A stretch of DNA of 64,000 nt, taken from the NCBI RefSeq assembly GCF_003992675.1, contig NZ_RZMZ01000014.1, forward strand, positions 316,451 to 380,450, read 5' to 3'. Below the pieces are notes generated by a model. It was not told where the DNA came from. It did no database searches and worked only from the letters and a program-made list of their open reading frames with translations. Made by a program: the position numbers and the translations under genes. Every line of letters begins with the position of its first letter. Within the stretch, counting starts at the first letter, position 1. This DNA is from Flagellimonas marinaquae. GTDB taxonomy: Bacteria > Bacteroidota > Bacteroidia > Flavobacteriales > Flavobacteriaceae. Of the stretch, positions 1-8,116 are shown in pieces.

Positions 1-94
1 TTGCTATACTTCGTTTTGGGCTTTCAGAAGCACTATCCTTGGTGTACGTGCTTTGCTGTTTATCACTTTTTAAAATCAATTGATCGGTTATCAT
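1..94 (-). CDS. Partial N-terminus, probable DUF2061 membrane protein
   Basis: An ATG at 94-92 preceded by GGAGCGAAA opens a frame that runs without a stop to the left window edge (31 codons). The visible end, KRSIA, is where DUF2061 proteins of this phylum usually begin their conserved core, and in relatives such genes often head sulfate-assimilation operons. That fits the Rrf2 regulator and methionine genes next door. Only 31 residues are visible, so the family is a guess; that this is a real gene start is better supported, by the ribosome binding site, the -7 element and the palindrome upstream. Confidence 0.45.
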   Translation of the reverse strand, partial: MITDQLILKSDKQQSTYTKDSASESPKRSIA

Positions 95-110
95 TTTCGC
101 TCCTTTATTA

Positions 111-129
111 CCCTACTTAATTGGTAGGG
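111..129. promoter_or_regulatory. Palindromic operator candidate for the Rrf2 regulator
   Basis: CCCTAC, 7 bases, then GTAGGG form a perfect inverted repeat just downstream of a -7 element reading leftward, so it lies about at the transcription start of the partial gene at 1-94. A bound repressor would block initiation. The neighbouring Rrf2 gene makes it the natural candidate ligand; that link is inference. Confidence 0.5.
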
Positions 130-133
130 ATTT

Positions 134-163
134 CAAAAGTAAATTATATTTTGGGAACAAAAA
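134..163 (-). promoter_or_regulatory. Bacteroidota-type promoter
   Basis: On the minus strand TACTTTTG (141-134) matches the TAnnTTTG -7 consensus exactly, with TTTTTG 16 bases upstream (163-158) in the -33 region. It points at the partial gene at 1-94, and the CCCTAC/GTAGGG palindrome follows directly. Confidence 0.55.
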
Positions 164-274
164 GCAAAATCAATCATAAATTTACTTTTATCCTATAGTT
201 TTAGTAGATTATCTAAAATAAATAAGGAATTTTAAGGATTTCGAACTCAATAAAATAGATTGATAAGCAACTTA

Positions 275-682
275 TCAGAGTAGATCGGCAAGGGAGTTAT
301 TGCGATACACGTCCAGTGCACTGTCTCGCACTTGAAGCATCAGTTTATGAACGGAACACTCTTCTTCATCGGGACAATCTTCACATTTTTCGTAGAAATT
401 CAGGCTTACGCAGGGTACCATGGCTATTGGTCCTTCCAAAACGCGCATCACTGTGGTCATGTGGATTTCTTTGGGATCTTTGATCAAATAGTATCCGCCA
501 CCCTTTCCTTTTTTGGAGCCCAACAGTCCATTTCTTCGCAGCGTAAGCAAAATACTTTCCAAGAATTTTTGGGAAATGTTCTCGCACTTGGCAATTTCGG
601 CAATCTGCACAGGTTCCCTTCCTTCAACTTTTGCAAGATAGGTAAGTGCCTTGAGTCCGTATTTTGTCTTCTTGGAGAGCAT
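275..682 (-). CDS. Rrf2 family transcriptional regulator
   Basis: A 135-residue protein with the Rrf2 layout: an N-terminal winged helix (KTKYGLKALTYLA near the start, recognition region around residues 35-65 ending KGKGGGYYL) and a C-terminal cysteine group at C91, C100, C103 and C109. Rrf2 proteins such as IscR and CymR bind Fe-S clusters or sense sulfur status; the cysteines suggest cluster or redox sensing here. The ATG at 682 is preferred over a GTG one codon earlier. It lies 56 bases after metZ on the same strand and before the probable sulfur operon at the left edge, so control of cysteine/methionine supply is likely but inferred. Confidence 0.88.
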   Translation of the reverse strand: MLSKKTKYGLKALTYLAKVEGREPVQIAEIAKCENISQKFLESILLTLRRNGLLGSKKGKGGGYYLIKDPKEIHMTTVMRVLEGPIAMVPCVSLNFYEKCEDCPDEEECSVHKLMLQVRDSALDVYRNNSLADLL

Positions 683-738
683 CACACGAAGATAGGGAAA
701 ATTAACAATCCTCTCTTAAAAACTGGATCATGGAAAAA

Positions 739-1905
739 TCAGCCCAACGCCTGCTCAATATCAGCTATGATATCATCAATATGCTCCAATCCTACCGATA
801 TGCGCACCATGCCATCCGAAATACCTACAGCATTGCGCTCTTCGGTGGTCAGTTTACTGTGCGTGGTCGATGCGGGATGTGTTACGATACTTCGGGCATC
901 CCCCAAATTAGCGGACAGGGACAACAATTGAATGCTATCGAAAAATTTTCGACCAGCTTCGAGGCCTCCCTTCACTTCAAAGGCAACTACGCAGCCGCCT
1001 GCCTTCATCTGTTTTTTAGCAATTTCGTATTTGGGGTGCGACTTCAAAAATGGATATTTCACCCATTCGATTTTTTCATGGCCTTCCAAATACGAGGCAA
1101 GTTTCAGGGCATTTTCGCAATGCCTGTCCACCCGAATGGCCAGAGTTTCCAAACTTCTGGAAAGCACCCAGGCGTTAAAAGGTGACAATGCGGGACCGGT
1201 TATCCGGGAAAAGCGGTATACCTTGTCCATTAATGTTCCACTACCCACGGTGATGCCTGCCAAAACCCTTCCCTGACCGTCCATCAATTTGGTGCCAGAG
1301 TGAATGACCAGGTCTGCTCCAAATTTTATCGGTTGTTGTAAGTAGGGGGTCGCAAAGCAATTATCCACAACAAAAATGAGGTTGTGCTTTTTAGCGATTC
1401 GAGACAATTCTTCCAAATCCAGCACATCCACCCCAGGGTTGGTCGGTGTTTCTGCATAAAGAATCTTGGTGTTTGGCCGTATCAACCCTTCGATTTCCGA
1501 AAGATTATTGGCATCAAAATAACTGCTTTCGATGTTCCATTTAGGGAAAAACTGAGTGAACAGGGTATGGGTAGAGCCAAAAATACTTTTGGACGACACC
1601 ACGTGATCCCCTGCATCCAACAAAGCCGCCAAGGTGCTAAAAACAGCCGCCATTCCAGAGGCGTAGGCAAAGCCATTTTCGGCACCTTCCATTTGGCACA
1701 CCCTATCGATCAACTCAGAGGAGTTAGGATTGGAGTATCGGGAGTAAATATTGCGTTCTTTCTCCTCTGCAAAAGACGCACGCATATCCTCTGCATCTTC
1801 AAAAACAAAGCTGGAAGTCATATAAATAGGGCTGGAATGCTCCAAATTTTGACTTCGCTCCATTTGTGTCCGTATGGCTTTTGTCTCGAATTTTTTGTCT
1901 TTCAT
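739..1905 (-). CDS. metZ: O-succinyl/O-acetylhomoserine sulfhydrylase
   Basis: A 388-residue PLP enzyme of the Cys/Met metabolism family. It joins an activated homoserine ester with sulfide to give homocysteine, the step after MetX. The PLP lysine is K206 in HSGTKLMDGQG; YSRYSNP near residue 57 and DNCFATPYLQQP near 181 are also typical. The GQGRVLAG stretch after the lysine favours the MetZ-type sulfhydrylase over cystathionine gamma-synthase. The matching acyltransferase domain is in the fusion protein at 2404-5787, so ester formation and sulfhydrylation are encoded about 500 bases apart. Which ester is used cannot be read from sequence alone. Confidence 0.9.
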   Translation of the reverse strand: MKDKKFETKAIRTQMERSQNLEHSSPIYMTSSFVFEDAEDMRASFAEEKERNIYSRYSNPNSSELIDRVCQMEGAENGFAYASGMAAVFSTLAALLDAGDHVVSSKSIFGSTHTLFTQFFPKWNIESSYFDANNLSEIEGLIRPNTKILYAETPTNPGVDVLDLEELSRIAKKHNLIFVVDNCFATPYLQQPIKFGADLVIHSGTKLMDGQGRVLAGITVGSGTLMDKVYRFSRITGPALSPFNAWVLSRSLETLAIRVDRHCENALKLASYLEGHEKIEWVKYPFLKSHPKYEIAKKQMKAGGCVVAFEVKGGLEAGRKFFDSIQLLSLSANLGDARSIVTHPASTTHSKLTTEERNAVGISDGMVRISVGLEHIDDIIADIEQALG

Positions 1906-1923
1906 GTTGTACTGTTTTTTGCT

Positions 1924-1950
1924 GGTTGGACTAAGTTAATCTTTCCAACC
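1924..1950. repeat. Inverted repeat in the metZ leader
   Basis: GGTTGGA and TCCAACC flank 13 bases, some 20-45 bases before the metZ start codon. It could be an operator or a leader hairpin. It does not match the palindrome at 111-129, so a shared regulator is not supported. Confidence 0.3.
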
Positions 1951-1963
1951 TACTTGTATTTGG

Positions 1964-1987
1964 GTGGTTGAGCGTAGTCGAAACCAC
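1964..1987 (+). repeat. REP-like palindrome, copy 1 (right side of GIY-YIG gene)
   Basis: Arms GTGGTT and AACCAC enclose the core GAGCGTAGTCGA, read on the plus strand. Its last base touches the stop codon of the GIY-YIG gene. It is inverted relative to copy 2 at 2313-2334. Confidence 0.8.
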
Positions 1988-2302
1988 TTATTGCTTTTCC
2001 TTATAATATTTAAAGTTTGTCTCATTCGTGCATTTGGACAAATTACGGAGGAGGTTACATTCTCCATTTATCAATGCTTCTTTTTTTGCTCTTGACCATC
2101 CTTGAATCTGCTTTTCCCGTTCAAATGCCGTCGCAATATTTAAATACTCTTCAACATATAACAGCTCTACAGGCAACCTCTTTTTGGTATGATTGGCACC
2201 ACGGCCATCTTGATGTTCCTTTAACCGTTTATCCAAATCAATAGTACTTCCTGTGTAGTAACTTCCATCTGAGCACTCCAATATGTAGACGTATCCTTTC
2301 AT
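1988..2302 (-). CDS. Small GIY-YIG family nuclease
   Basis: A 104-residue single-domain protein. It begins MKGYVYILECSDGSYYTGST, which holds the two tyrosine motifs of the GIY-YIG fold (YVY and YTG), followed by the helix with DKRLKEHQDG containing the catalytic arginine region, and an E..KQIQGWSRAKKEALI segment typical of the UvrC-like/YhbQ group. The longer frame starting at 2335 uses a GTG inside the palindrome and gives MAERSRSHTIE, which is just the translated repeat, so I start at 2302. The gene is enclosed by two inverted REP-like palindromes with 0 and 10 bases to spare, a compact 371-base unit. It may act on those repeats; that is inference. Confidence 0.88.
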   Translation of the reverse strand: MKGYVYILECSDGSYYTGSTIDLDKRLKEHQDGRGANHTKKRLPVELLYVEEYLNIATAFEREKQIQGWSRAKKEALINGECNLLRNLSKCTNETNFKYYKEKQ

Positions 2303-2312
2303 TTCTATAGTA

Positions 2313-2334
2313 TGGCTTCGACTACGCTCAGCCA
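2313..2334 (-). repeat. REP-like palindrome, copy 2 (start side of GIY-YIG gene)
   Basis: On the minus strand arms TGGCT and AGCCA enclose the same 12-base core GAGCGTAGTCGA as copy 1. The arms differ from copy 1 but remain fully complementary. Confidence 0.8.
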
Positions 2335-2403
2335 CCGTTCCGATAATGTTAGTTCACTAGGAGCAAACACATATTCCCAAAAAAATTATACCCAAGATCC
2401 AAA

Positions 2404-5400
2404 CTACACTTTCTCCGCTATTCGTAAAATATCGCCAAAGACGCCTCTCGCTGTCACCGCAGCTCCAGCACCAGCGCCTTGAATCACTAAGGGCTGCTCT
2501 CCATAGGATTCCGTATAAATTTCAATGATGGAATCAGAACCCTTTACCTGCCCCAATGCACTTTCTTTAGGAACGGACACCAATTTTACGTCTAAAATAC
2601 CCTTGTCCTGTTGCAAATCGCCATGTAAATCCCCTATGTAGCGAAGCACGTGACCTTTTTCTTGGTTTTCTTTGATGTCTTTGTAGATACGGTCCATCTG
2701 GCCTATCCGTTCCATAAACTGGTCAAAATCCAAGGTTTGAAGCTCTTCAGGAATCAGGTTTTGCACACCAATATCGGAAAACTCATTTTGAAGATCTAAC
2801 TCTCTGGCCAAGATCAACAATTTGCGACCCACATCATTACCAGATAAATCTTCCCTTGGGTCGGGTTCGGTAAAGCCACTTTCCATGGCCTCCCTTACAA
2901 TTTCAGAAAAAGAAACATCCTTCTCAGAAAAGGTGTTAAAAATATAACTCAAGGACCCTGAAAACACCCCTTTGATTCGTGTAATGTTTTCCCCCGATAA
3001 ATGCAATAGCTTGATGGTATCTATCAATGGTAATCCCGCTCCCACATTGGTTTCGTAGAGGTATTGCTTTTGATTTTTGTCCAAGCAACGTCGAATGGAC
3101 CTGTATGTCTCAAAACTTAAGGTATTGGCGATTTTGTTCGAAGAGACCAAATCAAAACCATGGGCTATCAAAGGTTCGTAATGTTCCACAAAAGTCTTGC
3201 TTGCCGTATTGTCCACCGCAATCAGGTTTTCCAGGTGGTGCTTTTTGGCAAAGGCCGTAATGTCTTCCAGCTGATAGGGTTGCCCCTCTTTTTCCAAACG
3301 TTCCTTCCAATCCAAACCCACTCCCGAAGCATCCAAAAGCACCTTCTTGGAATTGGCTACGGCAAACACCTTTAGGTCAATGCTTTTCCGTTCTTCAATA
3401 TTTTTCTTAGAATCCAATATTTGACCTATCAGGGTTCCTCCAACATTGCCGTGTCCGAACAATGCCAGATTGATTTTCTTGGCGATGCCAAAAATCTGTC
3501 CGTGAATGACATTGATAGCCTTGTTCAAGTCGGACTTTTTGACCACCATGCTCACATTCTTGCCTGTAACGGTATTATTGAACAACAACGGAATAATCTG
3601 GTTTTTGGCCAAGGCGTTGAAGGGCTTATGGAAACTGCTCAGGTCCATTCCTACAATGGAAATCACCGAAACATCCTTGACCACGGAGATTTGGTTGATA
3701 TCCTGGGAGGAATAATCGGTTTCGAACTCCAAATCGAGTACTTTTTTGGCCTTATCCGCTTTAGAGGCATCGACCACTAAACCAATTCCACGCTCGGACG
3801 ACCCTTGTGACACGATACCAACGCTAATCCCATTTTGACCCAAGGCTCTAAAAATCCGCATGTCCACCCCAACTTTACCGAGCAGTCCCCTACCCTCCAA
3901 ATTGATAAGCGCCATATGGTCCAGCACAGAAAGGGATTTGATCCCCCCATTGTCGGTCTTAGGACCAATTAATGTCCCTTGATTGTCATCATTAAAGGTG
4001 TTGCAAATTCGCAAGGGTATATTTTTTTCAATAAGGGGGATAATGGTTTTGGCGTGCAAAATGTTTGCCCCGAAGTTTGCCAACTCGTTGGCTTCTCCAT
4101 AGGAAATCACATCGATTAATCGGGCATCCTGTACCAAATCAGGGTTGGCGGTAAAAATTCCGTCCACATGGGTGTAATTGATCAACTCGCCAGCATCCAA
4201 AAAGTTGGCCAACAAGGCAGCGGAATAGTTGCTTCCGTTTCTGCCCAAGGTTGTTGTGGAACCATCGCGGTTGGAACCTATAAATCCAGTAATGATGGGA
4301 ATGGTTCCCTTTTCCAGTTCGTGGAAATAGCGAAGCACATTTTCCTTGGATGCACCTTGGTCCACCTCTGCATTGCTATAGTTATCATCCGTGGTTATCA
4401 ACTCTCTGGAATCAAAAAGCTTTGCCTTTAATCCCTTTGCATTGAGCGCAGCGGTTACATATTTGGCGGATAACAATTCGCCGAAAGACAAGACCTCATC
4501 CTTGGTCTTTAAGCTGTAATCACCCGTTAAGGAGACTCCATTTAATATTTTCTCAATGGTGGCCAGCTCTTCGCCAAGATCCACGCCATCGAAATTGTTC
4601 TTTTGATAGTCGGCAAACTTTTTAAGGTCTGTCTGGAAATCGGCCCCTTTGGCCGCTTTTTCCAACAAACTCTCCAGCTGGTCCGTAGCTTTGCCTCGAG
4701 CGGAAACCACTACTGCAAAATGCTCCTCACCTTCATGTCGTTTACGAATGATGTTCAACACTCGGTCTATCCCCTCACCGTTGGCCAACGATTTCCCGCC
4801 AAATTTCAAAATTTTGATACGCTCCGTATTCTTTTGGAAAACGGTCTCCAACAATTTTTCCAACTGTTCAAACTCCATCAAAAAGGCATCATGTCCATGA
4901 ACGGATTGCACCTCACCGTAGGTCACATTGGTATTGGCCTGGGCCAATCGCTTAAAGGTTTCCTTGTTTTCTTCAGCGGTGAAAAATAAATCGGAATTGA
5001 CCCCGACAATATGGATTTTGGTATCGCTCTCCTGCAATGCCCTAAAGGCTTCTTCACCATTTCGGGTTATATCGATGGACTTCAACAATTGGTTCATCAA
5101 CTTGTAGGCGGACAATTGAAAACGCTCCTGCAACTTTTTACCGTGGTGCATCAACCAAGATTCCACATTGAACACCTGTAGCTCTTCATTGGTACTTCGC
5201 TTAAATCGTTCTTTGAACGATTCCGGTGTACGGTAACATAGCATTGCATGCATGCGCGCGTCATGAACTGGCTGTTTGGAATTTACCAAAAATTGTTCCT
5301 GAATCTGACAATTGGCAATTAGCCAATCCGTGGATTTCCAATCGGATGCCACTGGAATCAAATGTTCTGTGATGTTTGGGTTGAGGGCTGCCATTTCCCA

Positions 5401-5787
5401 GGCAATACCTCCACCAAGGGAACCACCGATAATTACGAACAATTTCTCAATCTTTAATTGTTCCAATCCCCATAGGAATATCCTTGCAATATCGGCAGCG
5501 ACAAAATCCTTGTAGTTGTCAATCACAAAACCATCGAAGCCGTTGCCCGGAATGTTAAATGACAAAATGGTGTATTTCTCTGTGCCGATACATTTTCCAT
5601 CCCCGATCAAATCGGACCACCATCCATCTTTTCCTGCCACATTGGAATTGCCGGTGAGTGCATGATTCACCAAAACAATCGGTGCAGTGTGCAAGGGTTT
5701 TCCAAAAACCTGATATGACAATTGTATGTCCTGAACAGAACCACTTGTTGTTTTAAAATCCGATATGGCCAAATGCCTTAAATCCAT
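2404..5787 (-). CDS. thrA: Fusion: homoserine O-acyltransferase / aspartokinase / homoserine dehydrogenase
   Basis: A 1127-residue three-part enzyme. Residues 1-318 are a MetX-type alpha/beta hydrolase with nucleophile S123 (GGSLGG), D266 and H299 (GHDAFL). Residues about 324-610 are an aspartokinase (KFGGKS at 328-333; TTLGRNGSN near 513), then ACT-type regulatory repeats to about 765. Residues about 772-1127 are a homoserine dehydrogenase (GHGNVG at 778-783). The normal bifunctional ThrA is about 820 residues, so the acyltransferase accounts for the excess. The chain makes homoserine from aspartate semialdehyde and esterifies it for MetZ. A SAM-I riboswitch precedes it, so methionine status controls the whole branch. 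The reading frame is intact throughout. Confidence 0.93.
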   Translation of the reverse strand: MDLRHLAISDFKTTSGSVQDIQLSYQVFGKPLHTAPIVLVNHALTGNSNVAGKDGWWSDLIGDGKCIGTEKYTILSFNIPGNGFDGFVIDNYKDFVAADIARIFLWGLEQLKIEKLFVIIGGSLGGGIAWEMAALNPNITEHLIPVASDWKSTDWLIANCQIQEQFLVNSKQPVHDARMHAMLCYRTPESFKERFKRSTNEELQVFNVESWLMHHGKKLQERFQLSAYKLMNQLLKSIDITRNGEEAFRALQESDTKIHIVGVNSDLFFTAEENKETFKRLAQANTNVTYGEVQSVHGHDAFLMEFEQLEKLLETVFQKNTERIKILKFGGKSLANGEGIDRVLNIIRKRHEGEEHFAVVVSARGKATDQLESLLEKAAKGADFQTDLKKFADYQKNNFDGVDLGEELATIEKILNGVSLTGDYSLKTKDEVLSFGELLSAKYVTAALNAKGLKAKLFDSRELITTDDNYSNAEVDQGASKENVLRYFHELEKGTIPIITGFIGSNRDGSTTTLGRNGSNYSAALLANFLDAGELINYTHVDGIFTANPDLVQDARLIDVISYGEANELANFGANILHAKTIIPLIEKNIPLRICNTFNDDNQGTLIGPKTDNGGIKSLSVLDHMALINLEGRGLLGKVGVDMRIFRALGQNGISVGIVSQGSSERGIGLVVDASKADKAKKVLDLEFETDYSSQDINQISVVKDVSVISIVGMDLSSFHKPFNALAKNQIIPLLFNNTVTGKNVSMVVKKSDLNKAINVIHGQIFGIAKKINLALFGHGNVGGTLIGQILDSKKNIEERKSIDLKVFAVANSKKVLLDASGVGLDWKERLEKEGQPYQLEDITAFAKKHHLENLIAVDNTASKTFVEHYEPLIAHGFDLVSSNKIANTLSFETYRSIRRCLDKNQKQYLYETNVGAGLPLIDTIKLLHLSGENITRIKGVFSGSLSYIFNTFSEKDVSFSEIVREAMESGFTEPDPREDLSGNDVGRKLLILARELDLQNEFSDIGVQNLIPEELQTLDFDQFMERIGQMDRIYKDIKENQEKGHVLRYIGDLHGDLQQDKGILDVKLVSVPKESALGQVKGSDSIIEIYTESYGEQPLVIQGAGAGAAVTARGVFGDILRIAEKV

Positions 5788-5796
5788 ACAAAAAGG

Positions 5797-5815
5797 TGAT
5801 AGGCCCCATGGGCCG
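5797..5815 (-). terminator. Possible riboswitch expression-platform hairpin
   Basis: On the minus strand GGCCC-ATG-GGGCC forms a short GC hairpin followed within a few bases by a T run (CCTTTTTG) directly before the start codon of the fusion gene. It could be the terminator arm of the SAM-I switch or a start-site sequestering hairpin. A second weak hairpin (GGTAG TTT CTGCC, then TCTTTTCTT) lies nearer the aptamer. Confidence 0.35.
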
Positions 5816-5867
5816 ATGATTACTAAAAAATAAGGTTATAAGAAAAGATGGCAGAAACTACCCGTGA

Positions 5868-5970
5868 TGTTATCTATTCCCTGTGGGATAGAATGTAGCA
5901 CCTTCTCGACAAGCGTCAAGGGTTGCTAAGGCTTCAAAGGGTCTATTCCCTCCACCTTTCTTGATAACTT
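5868..5970 (-). promoter_or_regulatory. SAM-I (S-box) riboswitch
   Basis: Read leftward it has the S-box order: TTATCAAGAAAGGTGGAGGGA, then GACCC, AGCAACC, GGTGCTA and CCC, closed by P1 strands TTATC (5967-5963) and GATAA (5874-5870). These are the invariant elements of the SAM-I aptamer. It lies 80 bases before the MetX-ThrA fusion, so S-adenosylmethionine should switch that gene off. Confidence 0.92.
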
Positions 5971-5995
5971 ACAATACATATTTGAACTTCGTGGA

Positions 5996-6003
5996 CAAAT
6001 ATA
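5996..6003 (-). promoter_or_regulatory. -7 element for the riboswitch transcript
   Basis: TATATTTG on the minus strand fits TAnnTTTG exactly and would start transcription about 10-15 bases before the aptamer. I see no convincing TTG at -33. Confidence 0.45.
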
Positions 6004-6079
6004 CTGATGGAAAGGCCGATTTTCCTAATCTTTTGGGAAATTTTCAAAAATCGACCTTACCAATAGCTTTTATTTTTTT

Positions 6080-8014
6080 CTATTTCAACACCGTAAACTC
6101 AATATTGGAATCGGTAAATACGGTATGGGTCTGTGTCTTGAAATCGGATTCGTCCGCCTTAAAGATATTGTCCACATACGTTTGTGGATTTAAATCAATC
6201 AGTGGGAACCAGGTGCTCTGCACTTGAATCTGCAATTTGTGTCCCTTTTTGATGGTATGGAACACATCCTGAAGCTTAATGTTTACATCTGTTTTTTGAT
6301 TGGGTGTAAAGGGCTCCGGGTCGGAAAAGCTGTTTCGGAACCTTCCACGAAGCACCTCGCTCCTTACCATTAAATGGTAATTGCTCAGTTTCAGGTGGTC
6401 CTGCATTTCCTCATTGGTCTCGGCATCCGGTGGGTGCACATCAATGACCTTTACAATCCAATCGGCAGCAGTCCCCGTTGTTGCCACTTTCAATTTGGCC
6501 ATAATATCTCCTGCCAAAGTAAAGTCTTCGTCCATGACATCGGTTTCAAAAACCAACACATCGGAACGACGGGCCGCAAAACGCTGATCGTCCGTCATGT
6601 ATTTACGTGGGGTAAACACCGTTTTTACATCTTCGGAGTACGGAACGGGCTTCTTGACATCGCTGATAAACTGGATTCCCTTGATTTCCTTCGGTTCTGA
6701 GGTGAGTTCTTGGTTGTCTGAGAGATACATGGTCTGTTTGGTGGCATTCTCTGGCGGCCAAGTATCATATTTCTTCCATTCCTTTTTACCTGAATCGAAC
6801 ACATAAGCTTCCGGTAAACCTGAATCCTTGTCTCCCTCTCCTTTTAAAAAGTGATTGAAAAACTTGGTCTCAATTTCCCTTTGGTAAAACAATGAAATCG
6901 AGTCACCAAAATAATAGTTGCCCACGGTATTTCGCACCTTGTCCCGCGCCCAAGCTCCGTGATCCCATGGACCAAACACCATGGTGTTATAATTGTCCTC
7001 GTTGTATTTTTCAATGTTCTTATAGGTTTCCAACGGCCCGTAGAGGTCCTCGGCATCAAACCAACCGCCTACAACCATAGTGGCGACGCTGCTTTTTACG
7101 TTCTTTAAATGTTGAATCAATCCCCTACTCTGCCACATCTCATCATAGTTCGGATGCTCTTTAAGTTCGTTCCAAAAGAAATCATCGGTTACGCCTTCTG
7201 GACGCATCGTTGGGGTATCCGCCGTTTCATATTCAAAAAAGTAATCCAAGTTTTTGAGCGGCCCGGCATCCAAAAAGAACTGATATTGGTCTTCCGTGGG
7301 TAAACTGGGTAAGGTGTACCATGCCGTATCGATGGGCGCATCCCCATTGGGTCGTGGTGTACCAAAGAGTGAAGTCGCCCTAAAATAGCTCAACAAATAA
7401 GCGCCATTATGGTGAAAATCATCAAAAAAGAAGTCACCGATACAAGCTTGGGGTGAAGCGGCCTTTAAGGCTGGATGGGCATCCACAGTAGCGTAGGTGG
7501 CGTAATAACCGGGATAGGAAATCCCCCAAACACCCACATTGCCGTTATTGTTCTCCACATTGTTTACCAACCATTCGATGGTATCGTAAGTATCCGTGCT
7601 CTCATCCACTTGATCATTCGAAGTTTTATTGGGAATGTAGGCCCTCATATTTACATAATGGCCTTCGCTCAGCCATCGTCCTCTTACATCTTGGTAAACG
7701 ATAATGTTTCCCTCTTTCATCAAATGCTCATTGGGACCGATTTTCGTCCTAAAATTGTCTTCGCCGTAGGGTCTGGAACTGTAGGGGGTACGTTGCATGA
7801 TAATGGGGTACTTTTTGGAAGTATCCTTTGGGGAATAAATGGTCGTGTGCAGTTTTACCCCGTCCCTCATCTCAATGTCAACCTCTTTTTTGGTGTAGTT
7901 ATCAGCAACATAGGTATCTACCGTTTCGGTTTGCGTTTTGACGGTCTTTTTACAACCAACGGCAACAAACAACACTAACATTCCAAGGAACAGGATTCTG
8001 AACGAACTTCTCAT
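6080..8014 (-). CDS. CocE/NonD (S15-type) hydrolase, lipoprotein
   Basis: A 644-residue secreted hydrolase. It starts MRSSFRILFLG with a hydrophobic segment ending in VAVGC, a lipobox-like cysteine about 21 residues in, so it is probably lipid-anchored. The catalytic serine is about residue 166 in GISYPGYY, as in CocE and X-Pro dipeptidyl peptidases; MQRTPYSSRPYG and QDVRGRW are further family marks, and the C-terminal beta domain (FTLAGDIMAKL.) is present. Substrate is probably an acylated peptide, amide or ester; it cannot be told here. The longer frame to 8083 runs into the metK terminator, so the ATG at 8014 is used. Confidence 0.88.
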   Translation of the reverse strand: MRSSFRILFLGMLVLFVAVGCKKTVKTQTETVDTYVADNYTKKEVDIEMRDGVKLHTTIYSPKDTSKKYPIIMQRTPYSSRPYGEDNFRTKIGPNEHLMKEGNIIVYQDVRGRWLSEGHYVNMRAYIPNKTSNDQVDESTDTYDTIEWLVNNVENNNGNVGVWGISYPGYYATYATVDAHPALKAASPQACIGDFFFDDFHHNGAYLLSYFRATSLFGTPRPNGDAPIDTAWYTLPSLPTEDQYQFFLDAGPLKNLDYFFEYETADTPTMRPEGVTDDFFWNELKEHPNYDEMWQSRGLIQHLKNVKSSVATMVVGGWFDAEDLYGPLETYKNIEKYNEDNYNTMVFGPWDHGAWARDKVRNTVGNYYFGDSISLFYQREIETKFFNHFLKGEGDKDSGLPEAYVFDSGKKEWKKYDTWPPENATKQTMYLSDNQELTSEPKEIKGIQFISDVKKPVPYSEDVKTVFTPRKYMTDDQRFAARRSDVLVFETDVMDEDFTLAGDIMAKLKVATTGTAADWIVKVIDVHPPDAETNEEMQDHLKLSNYHLMVRSEVLRGRFRNSFSDPEPFTPNQKTDVNIKLQDVFHTIKKGHKLQIQVQSTWFPLIDLNPQTYVDNIFKADESDFKTQTHTVFTDSNIEFTVLK

Positions 8015-8067
8015 ACGTTTAATTTTTGATAGGCTAAAGCTACTAAAGTTCGGGAGAGTATGCCAAT

Positions 8068-8096
8068 AAAAAAAGGAGCCCAAAAGCTCCCTTTTT
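8068..8096 (-). terminator. Rho-independent terminator of metK
   Basis: GGAGC (8075-8079) and GCTCC (8086-8090) form a hairpin; read leftward it is followed by seven T residues. It lies 27 bases past the metK stop. Confidence 0.75.
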
Positions 8097-8116
8097 CTTT
8101 TATTGATGTTGATGGA

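Noticed and set aside
2303..2335. Upstream extension of the GIY-YIG protein (MAERSRSHTIE)
   Set aside because: It is the translation of the REP-like palindrome from a GTG; the family sequence begins at the ATG at 2302.
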